Source: JAUXJB01 sp965226855 (lineage in GTDB: Bacteria > Myxococcota_A > UBA9160 > SZUA-336). From it: a stretch of DNA of 64,000 bases. The translations under genes and the position numbers were made by a program. Of the stretch, positions 33,728 to 42,371 are shown in pieces. Position 1 is the first letter of the stretch, and every line of letters begins with the position of its first letter. A model generated the notes under the pieces. The model saw only the letters and a list, made by a program, of their open reading frames with translations, searched no databases and was not told the DNA's origin. Where the stretch lies: NCBI GenBank assembly GCA_965226855.1, contig CBDDEE010000022.1, positions 62,001 through 126,000 of the forward strand, in the 5' to 3' direction.

Positions 33728-35356
33728 CTAGTGCCCATCTAGACCGATCTGGGTCGAAGAGGCGGCTTTGGGATCCACCTTGACGTTGACCAGGGCGGTC
33801 TTGCCCGAGGCCGCGGCGCGTTCCAGTGCCGGGCGAATGTCCTCGGCGTTCTCCACCCACTCACCGTGCCCGCCGAACGCTTCCATCATCAGGTCGTACC
33901 TCTGGAAGCCGAGAAATTGCTGCGGATTCGGCGGTCCCTCTCCGCGCAGTGCAGTGAAGCTACCGTTGTTGCAAACGACGAAGAGTATTGAGAGTTGGTG
34001 GCGTAGTGCGGTGTCGATCTCCATGCCGTTCCAGCCAAAGGCACCGTCGCCCGTGAGCACCACGACCTGCTTGTCGGGCTTGGCCACCTGGACACCGATC
34101 CCGAAGGGAACGCCTACTCCCATAGTGCCGTGCGTGCCGGCGTTGATCCGGTGGCCGGGGACGTAGGTAGGGATCGACTGGCGTGCGAAGTTGAGAATCT
34201 CGTGCCCGTCGACCACGAGAATGGCGTCCCGATCGATGAAGTCGCGGATCTCCCTGCAAAGACGCAAGGGGTGCATCGGCTTCGCGTTCGAGTCCATAAG
34301 AGCAGCCGTCTGCTTGGCGCGCTCAGCGTCGCGGTCCCGCAGCGCCTGCACCCAGGCGGTGCCGGTCTTGGAGTCGAATCGGCCACGCGCATCCTCGGTG
34401 AGTTGTGAGAGCACGCTCTTCGCGTCTCCGACGATGCCGATCTCCGCAGGGGCGTTGTGACCAATCTCTCGTGGATCCAAGTTCGCGATGATGAACTTCG
34501 CGGTGGGGCTCCAGCGCGGCGGGCGCAGAAGCGACAGCATGACGTTGGCCCGCGCTCCTACTACCAGCACTACGTCGGCTTGCTTGAAGGCCATGGAGCG
34601 GGCGCCCGGGAAGAAGAGCGAGTGGTCTTCCGGGATCACCCCCCTCCCCTGCGGCGTGGTGTAGAACGGAATACCCGTGACATTGACGAAGGCTTCGAGC
34701 TCGGACGAAGCGTCGGACCAGAGCACGCCGGACCCTGTGACCACGAGCGGCCGCTCTGCAGTCTTCAGCAGGTCGACCGCCTGGCGAACCACCTCCGGGT
34801 CGCCGAAGGAGCGGGTTTCCGTGCGGTAGTTGACGGGCCACTTCACCTCGTCCTCTTCCACACGCCTGCCGACGACATCGTTGGGCATGTCGAGATAGAC
34901 GGGACCGTGCGGCGGGGCGAGCGCATGGCGGAACGCGATGCTTACGTACTCAGGCATTAGGTGGGCATGCGTGGCCTGGTGAGCCCACTTGGTCACCGGC
35001 CGCATGATGGGCACTTGATCCATCTCCTGGAAGCCGTCCGTGTGGCGCTGGCTGATGCCGGCCGAGGCGCCGAAAGCGATGACGGGGCAGGCATCGGCAA
35101 GCGCGTTGGCCAGCGAAGGAACGACGTTGGCGGTACCCGGCCCGTGCGACGTGAGAACCACACCCGGCTTGCCCGTCGCGCGCGCGTAGGCGTGTGCCAT
35201 CATGCCGGCACCGGTCTCATTGCGCGTCAGGATCGCCTGCATGCCGAGATCGATGCAGTCCGCGACGATCGGCGCCGAGAGCAGGTAGAAGACCGTATCG
35301 ACACCCTCGCGCTGTAGCGCCAGCGCTGCCAATCGGGCAGCGGTTGCCTTCGCCAT
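33728..35356 (-). CDS. thiamine-diphosphate-dependent enzyme (acetolactate synthase/oxalyl-CoA decarboxylase-like)
   Basis: A 542-residue ThDP enzyme with three domains. The proton-relay Glu is in LTRNETGAG near residue 47; SHGPGTANV near 70; the central FAD/NAD-like domain includes the LVVTGSGVLW strand; the ThDP/Mg motif GDGAFGWNGME..CNNGSF near 440-470 is intact. No regulatory subunit is adjacent. Proteins of this type include acetolactate synthase, oxalyl-CoA and 2-hydroxyacyl-CoA lyases; the CoA-transferase divergent next to it favours a CoA-thioester substrate, but that is inference. Confidence 0.85.
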   Translation of the reverse strand: MAKATAARLAALALQREGVDTVFYLLSAPIVADCIDLGMQAILTRNETGAGMMAHAYARATGKPGVVLTSHGPGTANVVPSLANALADACPVIAFGASAGISQRHTDGFQEMDQVPIMRPVTKWAHQATHAHLMPEYVSIAFRHALAPPHGPVYLDMPNDVVGRRVEEDEVKWPVNYRTETRSFGDPEVVRQAVDLLKTAERPLVVTGSGVLWSDASSELEAFVNVTGIPFYTTPQGRGVIPEDHSLFFPGARSMAFKQADVVLVVGARANVMLSLLRPPRWSPTAKFIIANLDPREIGHNAPAEIGIVGDAKSVLSQLTEDARGRFDSKTGTAWVQALRDRDAERAKQTAALMDSNAKPMHPLRLCREIRDFIDRDAILVVDGHEILNFARQSIPTYVPGHRINAGTHGTMGVGVPFGIGVQVAKPDKQVVVLTGDGAFGWNGMEIDTALRHQLSILFVVCNNGSFTALRGEGPPNPQQFLGFQRYDLMMEAFGGHGEWVENAEDIRPALERAAASGKTALVNVKVDPKAASSTQIGLDGH

Positions 35357-35491
35357 GATGCTTCTCCCGTGGTGATGATCGGACTGTATTCGTTTCGACG
35401 CTGCTACGTCCAGCCCACCCTCGGAGCAACCGGACGGACACCCGAGGCCTCGCGCCCCGGGCGAGTGCGGCTTTGTCGTATCGTATGGCCC

Positions 35492-36700
35492 ATGAGTGAT
35501 TCCAAGACCGGACCCCTAAGTGGCGTGCAGGTGATCGACCTGACGATCTGGATCCAGGGGCCGCTTTCGGGTGCGCTACTGGCGGATCTCGGGGCCGACG
35601 TGATCAAGGTGGAGACCGCCGACGGCGGAGACTTCAGCCGCAACCTGCTGGTGACGTCTCCGGCCGCGGGGGGTAGCGTAGACGCCGCCTCGATGCTATG
35701 GGCGCTGTGCAACCGAAACAAGCGCGCCATCACACTGGACCTGCACAAGGAAGCCGCGCGGCCGATCTTCCGACGGCTCGTGGAGCAGGCGGACGTGCTG
35801 GTCACCAACCTCCATCCCGACACGCTGGATCGCTTCGAGGTGGACGAGGCGTCCATCCGGCGCCTGAATCCCCGGATCGTCTACGCACGAGCCGCAGGCT
35901 TCGGCCAGGACGGTCCCTGGGCGCGCGACCCATGTCAGGACACGGTCGGAATGGCGTATTCGGGCTTCATGTACACCTCGTCGAGCTCCAACGACGTGCC
36001 CTATTACCCGCCCGGCTCGCTCAGCGACGTGATCTCGGGGACGACGCTCGCGTTCGGCATCCTCGCTGCGCTCATGGAACGGACTCGCACCGGTGAAGGA
36101 CAGTCAGTATCCGCGTCGCAGCTGCAGTCGATGATGTGGATCCAATTGCAGAACCTGGCAACCGTCGCGACTCTGGGCCGACCAGTGAAGGCTTTCGACC
36201 GGACCGGCCCCCGCAACCCCGTGTTCAACGTCTTCCCCTGCGGCGACGGCACCTGGATCGCGATCGCCGTCCTCCTGGACAAGCACTGGCCCGTCTTCTG
36301 CGAGGCGGTTGGACTCGAGCATCTCTGCAAAGACGCGCACTTTGCCGATGCGAAGAGCCGCAGGGAGAACGCTGCCGAGCTCGTCCGGCTCGTCGAGACC
36401 CGACTCGCCACGGCGCCTCGAGGGCACTGGGTCGAGCAGATCCGTGCGCGCGGGCTGTGGGTTGCGCCGGTCAACCGACTCGAAGATTTGGTAGACGACG
36501 AGCAGGTGCGCGCCAACGGCTACCTGACCGAGCTCGATGACGGTTGGGTCATGCCCAACATGCCCTTCACGCTCAAGGGATACGAGCCCGGTAGGCGAGC
36601 CGCCCCCGGGTACGGGGCCGACACGGAGACGGTTCTGAAAGAGATTGGACTGAGCGACGAGGAGATTCTCGCGCTCCGGATCGACGGCGCCATCTTCTAG
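35492..36700 (+). CDS. family III CoA-transferase (CaiB/BaiF)
   Basis: A 402-residue CaiB/BaiF CoA-transferase, starting MSDSKTGPLSGVQVIDL. It moves CoA between carboxylic acids through an aspartyl-CoA anhydride. Visible: LLADLGADVIKVE at about 30-45, the nucleophile Asp in QDTVGMAYSG near 153, and the C-terminal PNMPFTLKG. It is divergent from the ThDP enzyme. Unlike the fused protein at 42372 it keeps the catalytic Asp. Confidence 0.9.
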   Translation: MSDSKTGPLSGVQVIDLTIWIQGPLSGALLADLGADVIKVETADGGDFSRNLLVTSPAAGGSVDAASMLWALCNRNKRAITLDLHKEAARPIFRRLVEQADVLVTNLHPDTLDRFEVDEASIRRLNPRIVYARAAGFGQDGPWARDPCQDTVGMAYSGFMYTSSSSNDVPYYPPGSLSDVISGTTLAFGILAALMERTRTGEGQSVSASQLQSMMWIQLQNLATVATLGRPVKAFDRTGPRNPVFNVFPCGDGTWIAIAVLLDKHWPVFCEAVGLEHLCKDAHFADAKSRRENAAELVRLVETRLATAPRGHWVEQIRARGLWVAPVNRLEDLVDDEQVRANGYLTELDDGWVMPNMPFTLKGYEPGRRAAPGYGADTETVLKEIGLSDEEILALRIDGAIF

Positions 36701-36757
36701 ACCCGCCCGACAGTCGCGGGCCAGGAACACGGGGGCGCAGGACATGCCCGGGTGGGC

Positions 36758-37750
36758 TCACGCATCATCTCGGCCAGGAACGACCGTGGATTCCGGAGGC
36801 TGGCCCGAGGCGACGCGGCGAATGTTCGCGAAGCCAAACTCGAGCCGCCGACTCCACGTATCCAGGCTCACGCCGGCGACGTGCGGCGTCAGGACCACGT
36901 TGTCGAGCAACGCCAGGGAATGGTCGCCGACGAGCGGCTCTACCGCAAAGACGTCCAGTCCCGCACCCGCGAGGCGCCGCTCGAGAAGCGCTGTCGTGAG
37001 CGCGACCTCATCCACCACTGGTCCCCGTGACGTGTTAATTAGGATGGCCGAGGGCCGGATGAGGCCGAACGCCCGCGTGTCGATTAGGCCGCGTGTCTCC
37101 GGTGTGAGCGGCGCGTGGACGCTGACCACGTCGGACTCGCGCAGCAACGTGTCCAGGTCGACCCGCGTCGCCCCGGTCTCGCGCTCGACCTGTGCGGGCG
37201 CCGGCCGAGGGTCGAAGTAGCGGATGCTGACGCCAAAGCCGCGCGAGAGGCGCGCCAGCTCGCGGCCGATTCTCCCGAATCCGACTATCCCCAGGCGCTT
37301 GCCGCGAAACTCCCGCATGCTCAGCGTCTCGCGCGCCCCGAGCCAGCGCCCCGCCCGCAGCTCGCGGTCATGAAGAGGTAGCTTCTTGTACACCGCCAGG
37401 ATCAACAGTAGGGCGTGCTCCGCGACCGTCGGCGCGTTGGCTCCCCCGTTGTTCGCGACGGGGACGCCGGCGCGAGAGAAGAGAGCCAGGTCCAACCACT
37501 CGTAGCCCGCGCTCAACATCTGAAACAGCTTGAGCCGCTTGGCGGCGGCAAGCTCCCCCTCGGACGGATCGCCGGGATAGCAGAGCCAGAAGTCGGCGCC
37601 GGCCAGCTTCTCGAGGCGTTCGTCGGGCGGAGACCCCTGTTCCAGCAGCTGGAGCGCGAAGCCCGCGGGCAGCTGCCGCCGCGCCAGCTCGATGATTTCC
37701 TCGGGGACGAGCCGCTTCGCGTGGAGAAATACGATCTGCTCTTGAGCCAC
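36758..37750 (-). CDS. D-2-hydroxyacid dehydrogenase (NAD-dependent)
   Basis: A 330-residue member of the D-isomer-specific 2-hydroxyacid dehydrogenases. NAD motif GFGRIGRE near 155-163; catalytic Arg in INTSRGPVVDE near 238; Glu in FAVEPL; His in LTPHVAG near 287. It interconverts a 2-hydroxy acid and a 2-oxo acid. Complete and with good family spacing. The small remnant before it and the IS beyond suggest the upstream part of an operon was lost. Confidence 0.9.
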   Translation of the reverse strand: MAQEQIVFLHAKRLVPEEIIELARRQLPAGFALQLLEQGSPPDERLEKLAGADFWLCYPGDPSEGELAAAKRLKLFQMLSAGYEWLDLALFSRAGVPVANNGGANAPTVAEHALLLILAVYKKLPLHDRELRAGRWLGARETLSMREFRGKRLGIVGFGRIGRELARLSRGFGVSIRYFDPRPAPAQVERETGATRVDLDTLLRESDVVSVHAPLTPETRGLIDTRAFGLIRPSAILINTSRGPVVDEVALTTALLERRLAGAGLDVFAVEPLVGDHSLALLDNVVLTPHVAGVSLDTWSRRLEFGFANIRRVASGQPPESTVVPGRDDA

Positions 37751-37755
37751 GGCGG

Positions 37756-37902
37756 TTAGCGGACGCCGTCTGCGGCCATGGCCGCAGCGAAAGCCTGGGC
37801 TTTGAGGGTGCCCGTAGGCGCGATCCGCACCCGCTGTAGCGGGCCAAACGCCTCGGAAACGAGCCTGTCACGCGACATCCGAACCTCGAGCAGACCGCTT
37901 AG
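37756..37902 (-). pseudogene. small coding remnant next to IS copy 2
   Basis: About 40 residues after the IS boundary read MSRDRLVSEAFGPLQRVRIA, then a helix ending AAAMAADGVR and TAA. The phrase FGPLQRVRI...AMAADG loosely resembles the N-terminal GPLxGVRV...LLADLGA of CaiB-type transferases, but it is too short to assign. No continuation is found on the far side of the IS, so the rest was deleted, or the element landed at an old breakpoint. Confidence 0.3.
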
Positions 37903-39173
37903 CAGGCTGCTGAAAAACTCCTCATCGAAGGGTACCTTTGAGGGAAGCCCCAAGGGGGAGATGTGAGAGGACCGCAGACGCTCCAGGGTGGGATCTTCAG
38001 CTACGTATCGCTGGAGTCCCGGATTCCCGAGGACCATCCGCTTCGAGCGATCCGGCGACTGGTGGACGCGGCGCTGGAGCAGCTGTCGCGACGCTTCGAT
38101 GGTATCTACGCCAAAGGGGTCGGCCGACCGTCGGTCCCGCCGGAGCAGCTGTTGCGGGCGCTGCTGTTGCAGGTGCTGTACACGATCCGGAGCGAGCGCC
38201 AGCTGATCGAGCAGATCGACTACAACCTGCTCTACCGCTGGTTCGTGGGCCTGGAGCTGGACGATGAGGTGTTCAGCGCGACGGTGTTCACCAAGAATCG
38301 GGAACGGCTGCTGAAGGGCGAGATCGCTCAGCATTTCTTCGAGGCGGTGCTGGCGCAGGCGGAGTCGGAGGGGTTGGTGTCATCGGAGCACTTCACGGTG
38401 GACGGGACGCTGATCGAGGCGTGGGCGAGCCAGAAGAGCTTCGTGCGCAAGGACGAGAAGCGCAGGGACGATGACGACCCGGGCAACCCGACGGTCAACT
38501 TCCGGGGCGAGAAGCGGAGCAACCAGACGCATGCGTCGAGGACGGATCCGGACGCCCGACTGGCGGGGATGAGGGGCCAGGGCGCGCGGCTCGCGTATCA
38601 GGGACACGTCGTGACGGAGAACCGCAACGGCCTGGTGGTGGCGGCGAAGCTCACTCAGGCGTCGGGGTATGCGGAGCGCGAAGCGGCTCTCGAGATGGTG
38701 CTGGGTCTGGGGGGCGCTCGCCGGATCACCCTGGCTGGAGACAAGGGCTACGACGCCAAGAGCTTTGTGCAGGCGCTTCGGGCCTGGAGCGTTACCCCGC
38801 ACGTGGCACAGAACACGACGAACCGCCGAAGCGCGATCGATCGAAGGACCACAGGACACCCGGGCTACGAGGTGAGCCAGCGCTTCCGCAAACGGGTGGA
38901 GGAGGTGTTTGGCTGGATGAAGACGGTGGGCTTGATGCGCAAGACCCGGCACCGGGGCACGGATCGGGTCGGCTGGGTCTTCACCTTCACTGCTGCGGCC
39001 TACAACCTGGTCCGTATCCGCAACCTGTTGGAGGCGACATAGCTCATGATCCCGCAAGATCTACCCGTGCGACACCGAACCGGTTCGTACCGGGAACGGC
39101 GATCCCTCTCCCTGCTCGGCACGCCTCCCGTCAGAGGCGTCCCGCCCAACCCAGTCACTTTCTCCGCAGCCTG
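37903..39173 (+). mobile_element. IS5-type insertion sequence, copy 2 (1271 bp, intact)
   Basis: Same element as copy 1 with ends CAGGCTGCTGAAAAAC (left) and CAGGCTGCGGAGAAAG (right, inward), inverted relative to copy 1. The flanking tetramers are TTAG (37899-37902) and CTAG (39174-39177): both fit YTAR but differ by one base, so the duplication has mutated or the ends were rearranged after insertion. The transposase is intact. Inside the right end lies an imperfect palindrome, GACGCCTCTGACGGGAGGCG, of unknown role. Confidence 0.92.
37963..39042 (+). CDS. IS5-family transposase
   Basis: A 359-residue DDE transposase starting at GTG behind a GGGGGAG site. The N-terminal DUF772-type helical domain (LESRIPEDHPLRAI) covers about 15-95. 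The DDE catalytic residues are Asp147 (FTVDGTL), Asp260 (LAGDKGYD) and Glu314 (VEEVFGW), with the Y(2)R(3)E(6)K-like C1 region. This is the only complete transposase in the window and could mobilise copy 1 in trans. Confidence 0.93.
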   Translation: MRGPQTLQGGIFSYVSLESRIPEDHPLRAIRRLVDAALEQLSRRFDGIYAKGVGRPSVPPEQLLRALLLQVLYTIRSERQLIEQIDYNLLYRWFVGLELDDEVFSATVFTKNRERLLKGEIAQHFFEAVLAQAESEGLVSSEHFTVDGTLIEAWASQKSFVRKDEKRRDDDDPGNPTVNFRGEKRSNQTHASRTDPDARLAGMRGQGARLAYQGHVVTENRNGLVVAAKLTQASGYAEREAALEMVLGLGGARRITLAGDKGYDAKSFVQALRAWSVTPHVAQNTTNRRSAIDRRTTGHPGYEVSQRFRKRVEEVFGWMKTVGLMRKTRHRGTDRVGWVFTFTAAAYNLVRIRNLLEAT

Positions 39174-39293
39174 CTAGGTCGAGTCTACCCGCGTACAGGA
39201 CGCGTATATAGCTCGGCTCAGGCCAGCGTAGAAAAGTAGGAGCTTGAGGACGTAAGCCTGGATCGGATCGCCGCTTCCTGGGATGATAGGGTC

Positions 39294-40202
39294 ATGACGT
39301 CCGACAGCCCGGTGGTCATCGAGGCCGCCATCAACGGAGAGACTCCCCGCAGCCGCAACTCGAACGTGCCCCGCACACCCGGCGAGATCGCCGCCGACGC
39401 TCTTCGCAGCCTCGACGCCGGTGCCTCGATCCTGCACAATCACAGCGGCGACGTGCTCTTCCAGAGCAACACGCGCCATGCGGTAGAGCCCTACCTGCGC
39501 GCCTGGGAGCCTGTGCTCGCGCAGCGGCCCGATGCCCTGTTCTATCCGACGATGGGCGGCGGCGGCCCCCACATCACGTGCGAGGATCGTTATGCGCACG
39601 TGCCCGCGCTATGCGAGGCGGGTGTGCTTCGGATGGGGCTGGTGGATCCCGGCTCGCTGAACTTCGGAGGCTACGACGCCGACGGGATCCCGGCATCCCC
39701 CGGGATCGTGTACCAGAACACCTTGGGCGACATCCGTTACATGCTGGATCTCTGCCGCGAGTTTGAGCTCGGACCGACCCTGTCGATCTTCGAACCGGGC
39801 TTCTTGCGTGTAACGCTCGCCTATCAGCGAGCCGGTGCCTTGCCCCGGGGCACTTTCGTCAAGCTCTACTTCGGAGCCGAGCGGGGCCTATTTGGTCTGC
39901 CCGGCACCGAGCGCGCGCTCGACGCATATCTCGAGATGTTGGAGGGAAGCGACCTGCCCTGGTCGGTGGCTCTGCTGGGCGGAGACGTGGTCCAGAGTGG
40001 ACTCGCCCGGCTGGCGCTCGAGCGCGGAGGCCATCTGCGCCTCGGCCTCGAGGACTACTCGGGACCGGGCACGCCGACCAACGAGCAGCTGATCCGGGCT
40101 GCGGTCGAGCTGGCAAGGAAGGTCGGTCGGCCCATCGCCACGCCGGCGCAAGCCGCCGAGATTATGCGACTGCCGAGGACGAGCCTGCCCCGATTCGCCT
40201 AG
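39294..40202 (+). CDS. beta-keto acid cleavage enzyme (BKACE)
   Basis: A 302-residue TIM-barrel protein of the BKACE (formerly DUF849) family, zinc enzymes that cleave beta-keto acids with acetyl-CoA, giving acetoacetate and a new CoA ester. The zinc ligands HNHSG are at about 48-52; later GLED and the conserved substrate loop are present. It is complete and ends just before a 139-bp gap. It fits the CoA-ester theme of the neighbourhood; the specific keto acid is unknown. Confidence 0.85.
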   Translation: MTSDSPVVIEAAINGETPRSRNSNVPRTPGEIAADALRSLDAGASILHNHSGDVLFQSNTRHAVEPYLRAWEPVLAQRPDALFYPTMGGGGPHITCEDRYAHVPALCEAGVLRMGLVDPGSLNFGGYDADGIPASPGIVYQNTLGDIRYMLDLCREFELGPTLSIFEPGFLRVTLAYQRAGALPRGTFVKLYFGAERGLFGLPGTERALDAYLEMLEGSDLPWSVALLGGDVVQSGLARLALERGGHLRLGLEDYSGPGTPTNEQLIRAAVELARKVGRPIATPAQAAEIMRLPRTSLPRFA

Positions 40203-40341
40203 CTTAGATGCCGATGGCTCAGCCGACCAGCCCCCGGCTCGGTCGACAACCGAAACCATCCTCGATACGAGCCTCGCGCGGCTCGAAGCGCAGGTCGCAG
40301 TCAACGGCTACCACATACTCCAACCAAAGGAGGATTCTGCC

Positions 40342-40942
40342 ATGTCGGAGAACCCCTACTTCCAGCTGCAAGGCGTAAGTCATCTCGCCCTCGTGTGCGG
40401 GCGATATGGCTCGAACCGTGAGCTTCTACGAGAACGTGCTCGGTATGCCCCTCATGAAAGACCATGGAGATACCCGGGGGTCAGCACTTCTTCTTCGACT
40501 GCGGAAACGGTGACTGCCTAACGTTCTTTGATGGGCCGATGGTGTACCTGCGGCTCCCGGCGTCGCCTTCCCCTCAGAGCTAGCCAATCAGTCGGCCGAC
40601 GGGTCGATGCACCACGTGGCGTTCAAGATACCCCCCGACCGGGTCGAGGACTGCGCCCAACGCCTCGCCGAGCATGGGGTGAAGTACCAATTCATCGCGC
40701 ACAAGCTTCCCGAAACGATTCCCGAGATAACGCCGGAGCAACTCGCAGCCATCCAGGCGAACCCTGAATCGCACATGATGTCGCTCGATGACATCGACGA
40801 CGATACGTTCGCTGCCTCGTTCTACTTCAAGGACCCGGACGGGATGATCATAGAGTTCTGCGCATGGCTGCCGGCATGGGACAAGGTGGTCCGAGAACAC
40901 GAACCTCTTTCTCGGGGGGCGACCAGTCTAGCTTCTCGCTGA
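40342..40942 (+). pseudogene. VOC-family (glyoxalase/dioxygenase-like) protein, frameshifted
   Basis: Starts with ATG behind a perfect AAAGGAGG site and reads MSENPYFQLQGVSHLALVC, then needs frame changes near 40400, 40465 and 40540 to pick up DMARTVSFYENVLGMPLMKD, GQHFFFDCGNGDCLTFFDGP and GVAFPSELANQSADGSMHHV. After that it is open to 40942 (YFKDPDGMIIEFCAW). The metal ligands (His in VSHLAL, His in MHHV, Glu in IIEFC) are all there. At least three shifts argue against chance sequencing error. Confidence 0.8.
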
Positions 40943-41018
40943 GAGTCGCAGCCTGCGCCAGATCACCCGGTGTCTGACGGTCGTCCTACTCACCCGATGA
41001 CCTAGGATTAGACGTGTG

Positions 41019-42267
41019 ATGACTGTGTACCGAGGTTGGTGGGTCGTCCTGGTGTCCGGCATCGGGCTGATGCTGCACTACGGACCGGTCATTTCGGGCA
41101 CCTTCGGCGTCTTCCTCAAGCCGCTGAGCGAGGAGTTCGGCTGGAGCCGGGCCGAGATCTCGCTTGGCTTCTCGCTCTCCACCCTGGTGCTCAGCGCAGC
41201 GCTACCGATCGTCGGCCGACTCCTGGACCGGTTCGGTGCGCGGAGGGTGATCGTGCCTTCGTTGCTGCTGTTCGGTCTGGGCGTGGCGTCGTTCAGAATC
41301 CTTCTACCCGAGCTCTGGCACTTCTACGCCATCTACGCGCTCCTCGGAGTCGTGGGCAGTGGAACGACACCCGTGACCTTCTCCAAGGTGATCTCCCAGT
41401 GGTTCGATCACAGGCGAGGGATTGCGCTGGCCCTCATCGCGACGGGCAGCAGCCTCGGTGCGTTCATCCTGCCCCCCTTCGCACAGGCTCTGCTCGACGC
41501 GGTGGGCTGGCGCCAGGCCTATTTCCTTCTGGGGCTCCTGGTCATCGCCGTGACGGTTCCCGCAGTGGGGCTCTTCTTGAGGGACACGCCTCAGATGGCG
41601 GGGCCCCCACCCGACGGTGAACGGGAGTCCCCGGGCGCAGCCTCTGCGCCCCCAGTTCACGAGCAGGGACTGAGCAACCGCGAGGCCTGGCGTAGCGGTA
41701 CGTTCTGGCTGATCGTCGTCGCCTTCTTCCTCATGTCGGTGAGCTTTCACGGCTGTTTCATTCACCTAGTGCCGATGCTTACAGATCGAGGCGTCCCTGG
41801 CCGGCAGGCAGTGCTCGCCATATCGCTGCTCGCCGTCGGCTCCATGACGGGAAGGCTCTGCGCCGGTTATCTGCTGGACCGCTTCTTTGGCCCGCCCATT
41901 GCCATCGCTCTCTTCGGCCTCGCCACGACAGGAATCCTCCTCCTCTGGACCGGCTTGGGGAGCGGCTGGGCCTTCCTCGCCGCGACGCTGCTAGGCGGTG
42001 GGAATGGGTGCCGAAGGAGACATCGTGCCGTATCTGCTGAGTCGCTACTTCGGGCTACGCGCCTTCGGCGAGATTTACGGCTACGCCTTCACGGCCTTCG
42101 TCCTGGGTGCCGTGATCGGCCCGCTGGTCATGGCGGCCAGCTTCGATTTCACGGGCTCATACCGGCTCGTGCTGGGCGTCTTCGTCGCCTCGACGCTGAC
42201 GGCCACCTGGCTGATGACCAGGCTCGGATCGTATCCTGGCTGGGAGGTGAGACCTCACCCGGCATAA
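41019..42267 (+). pseudogene. MFS transporter with frameshift near the end
   Basis: A monocarboxylate-porter-like MFS protein (12 helices over ~416 codons). The first 330 residues read cleanly (GWWVVLVSGIGLMLHYG, RLLDRFGARRV, the central acidic loop, HLVPMLTDRG). Near 42000 an extra base in GGCGGTGGGAATGG shifts the frame; the rest (MGAEGDIVPYLLSRYFGLRA through TATWLMTRLGS) continues in another frame. The motif pattern suggests oxalate/monocarboxylate uptake. Could be a sequencing slip in a G-rich tract. Confidence 0.82.
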
Positions 42268-42371
42268 ACCTCCTGGAGGAGGTGGTTCGCTGGATACGGA
42301 GGAGTCGGGGATCAGCGACAAGGATCGGCAAGCGGGCTCGCCCCGTTTCCGGGGCCAGCGGCTGCCAGTAC

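Noticed and set aside
39174..39599. A 141-codon minus-strand ORF beyond IS copy 2, possibly the missing half of the gene at 37756.
   Set aside because: It is antisense to the start of the BKACE gene and does not join the 37756 remnant in a sensible frame.
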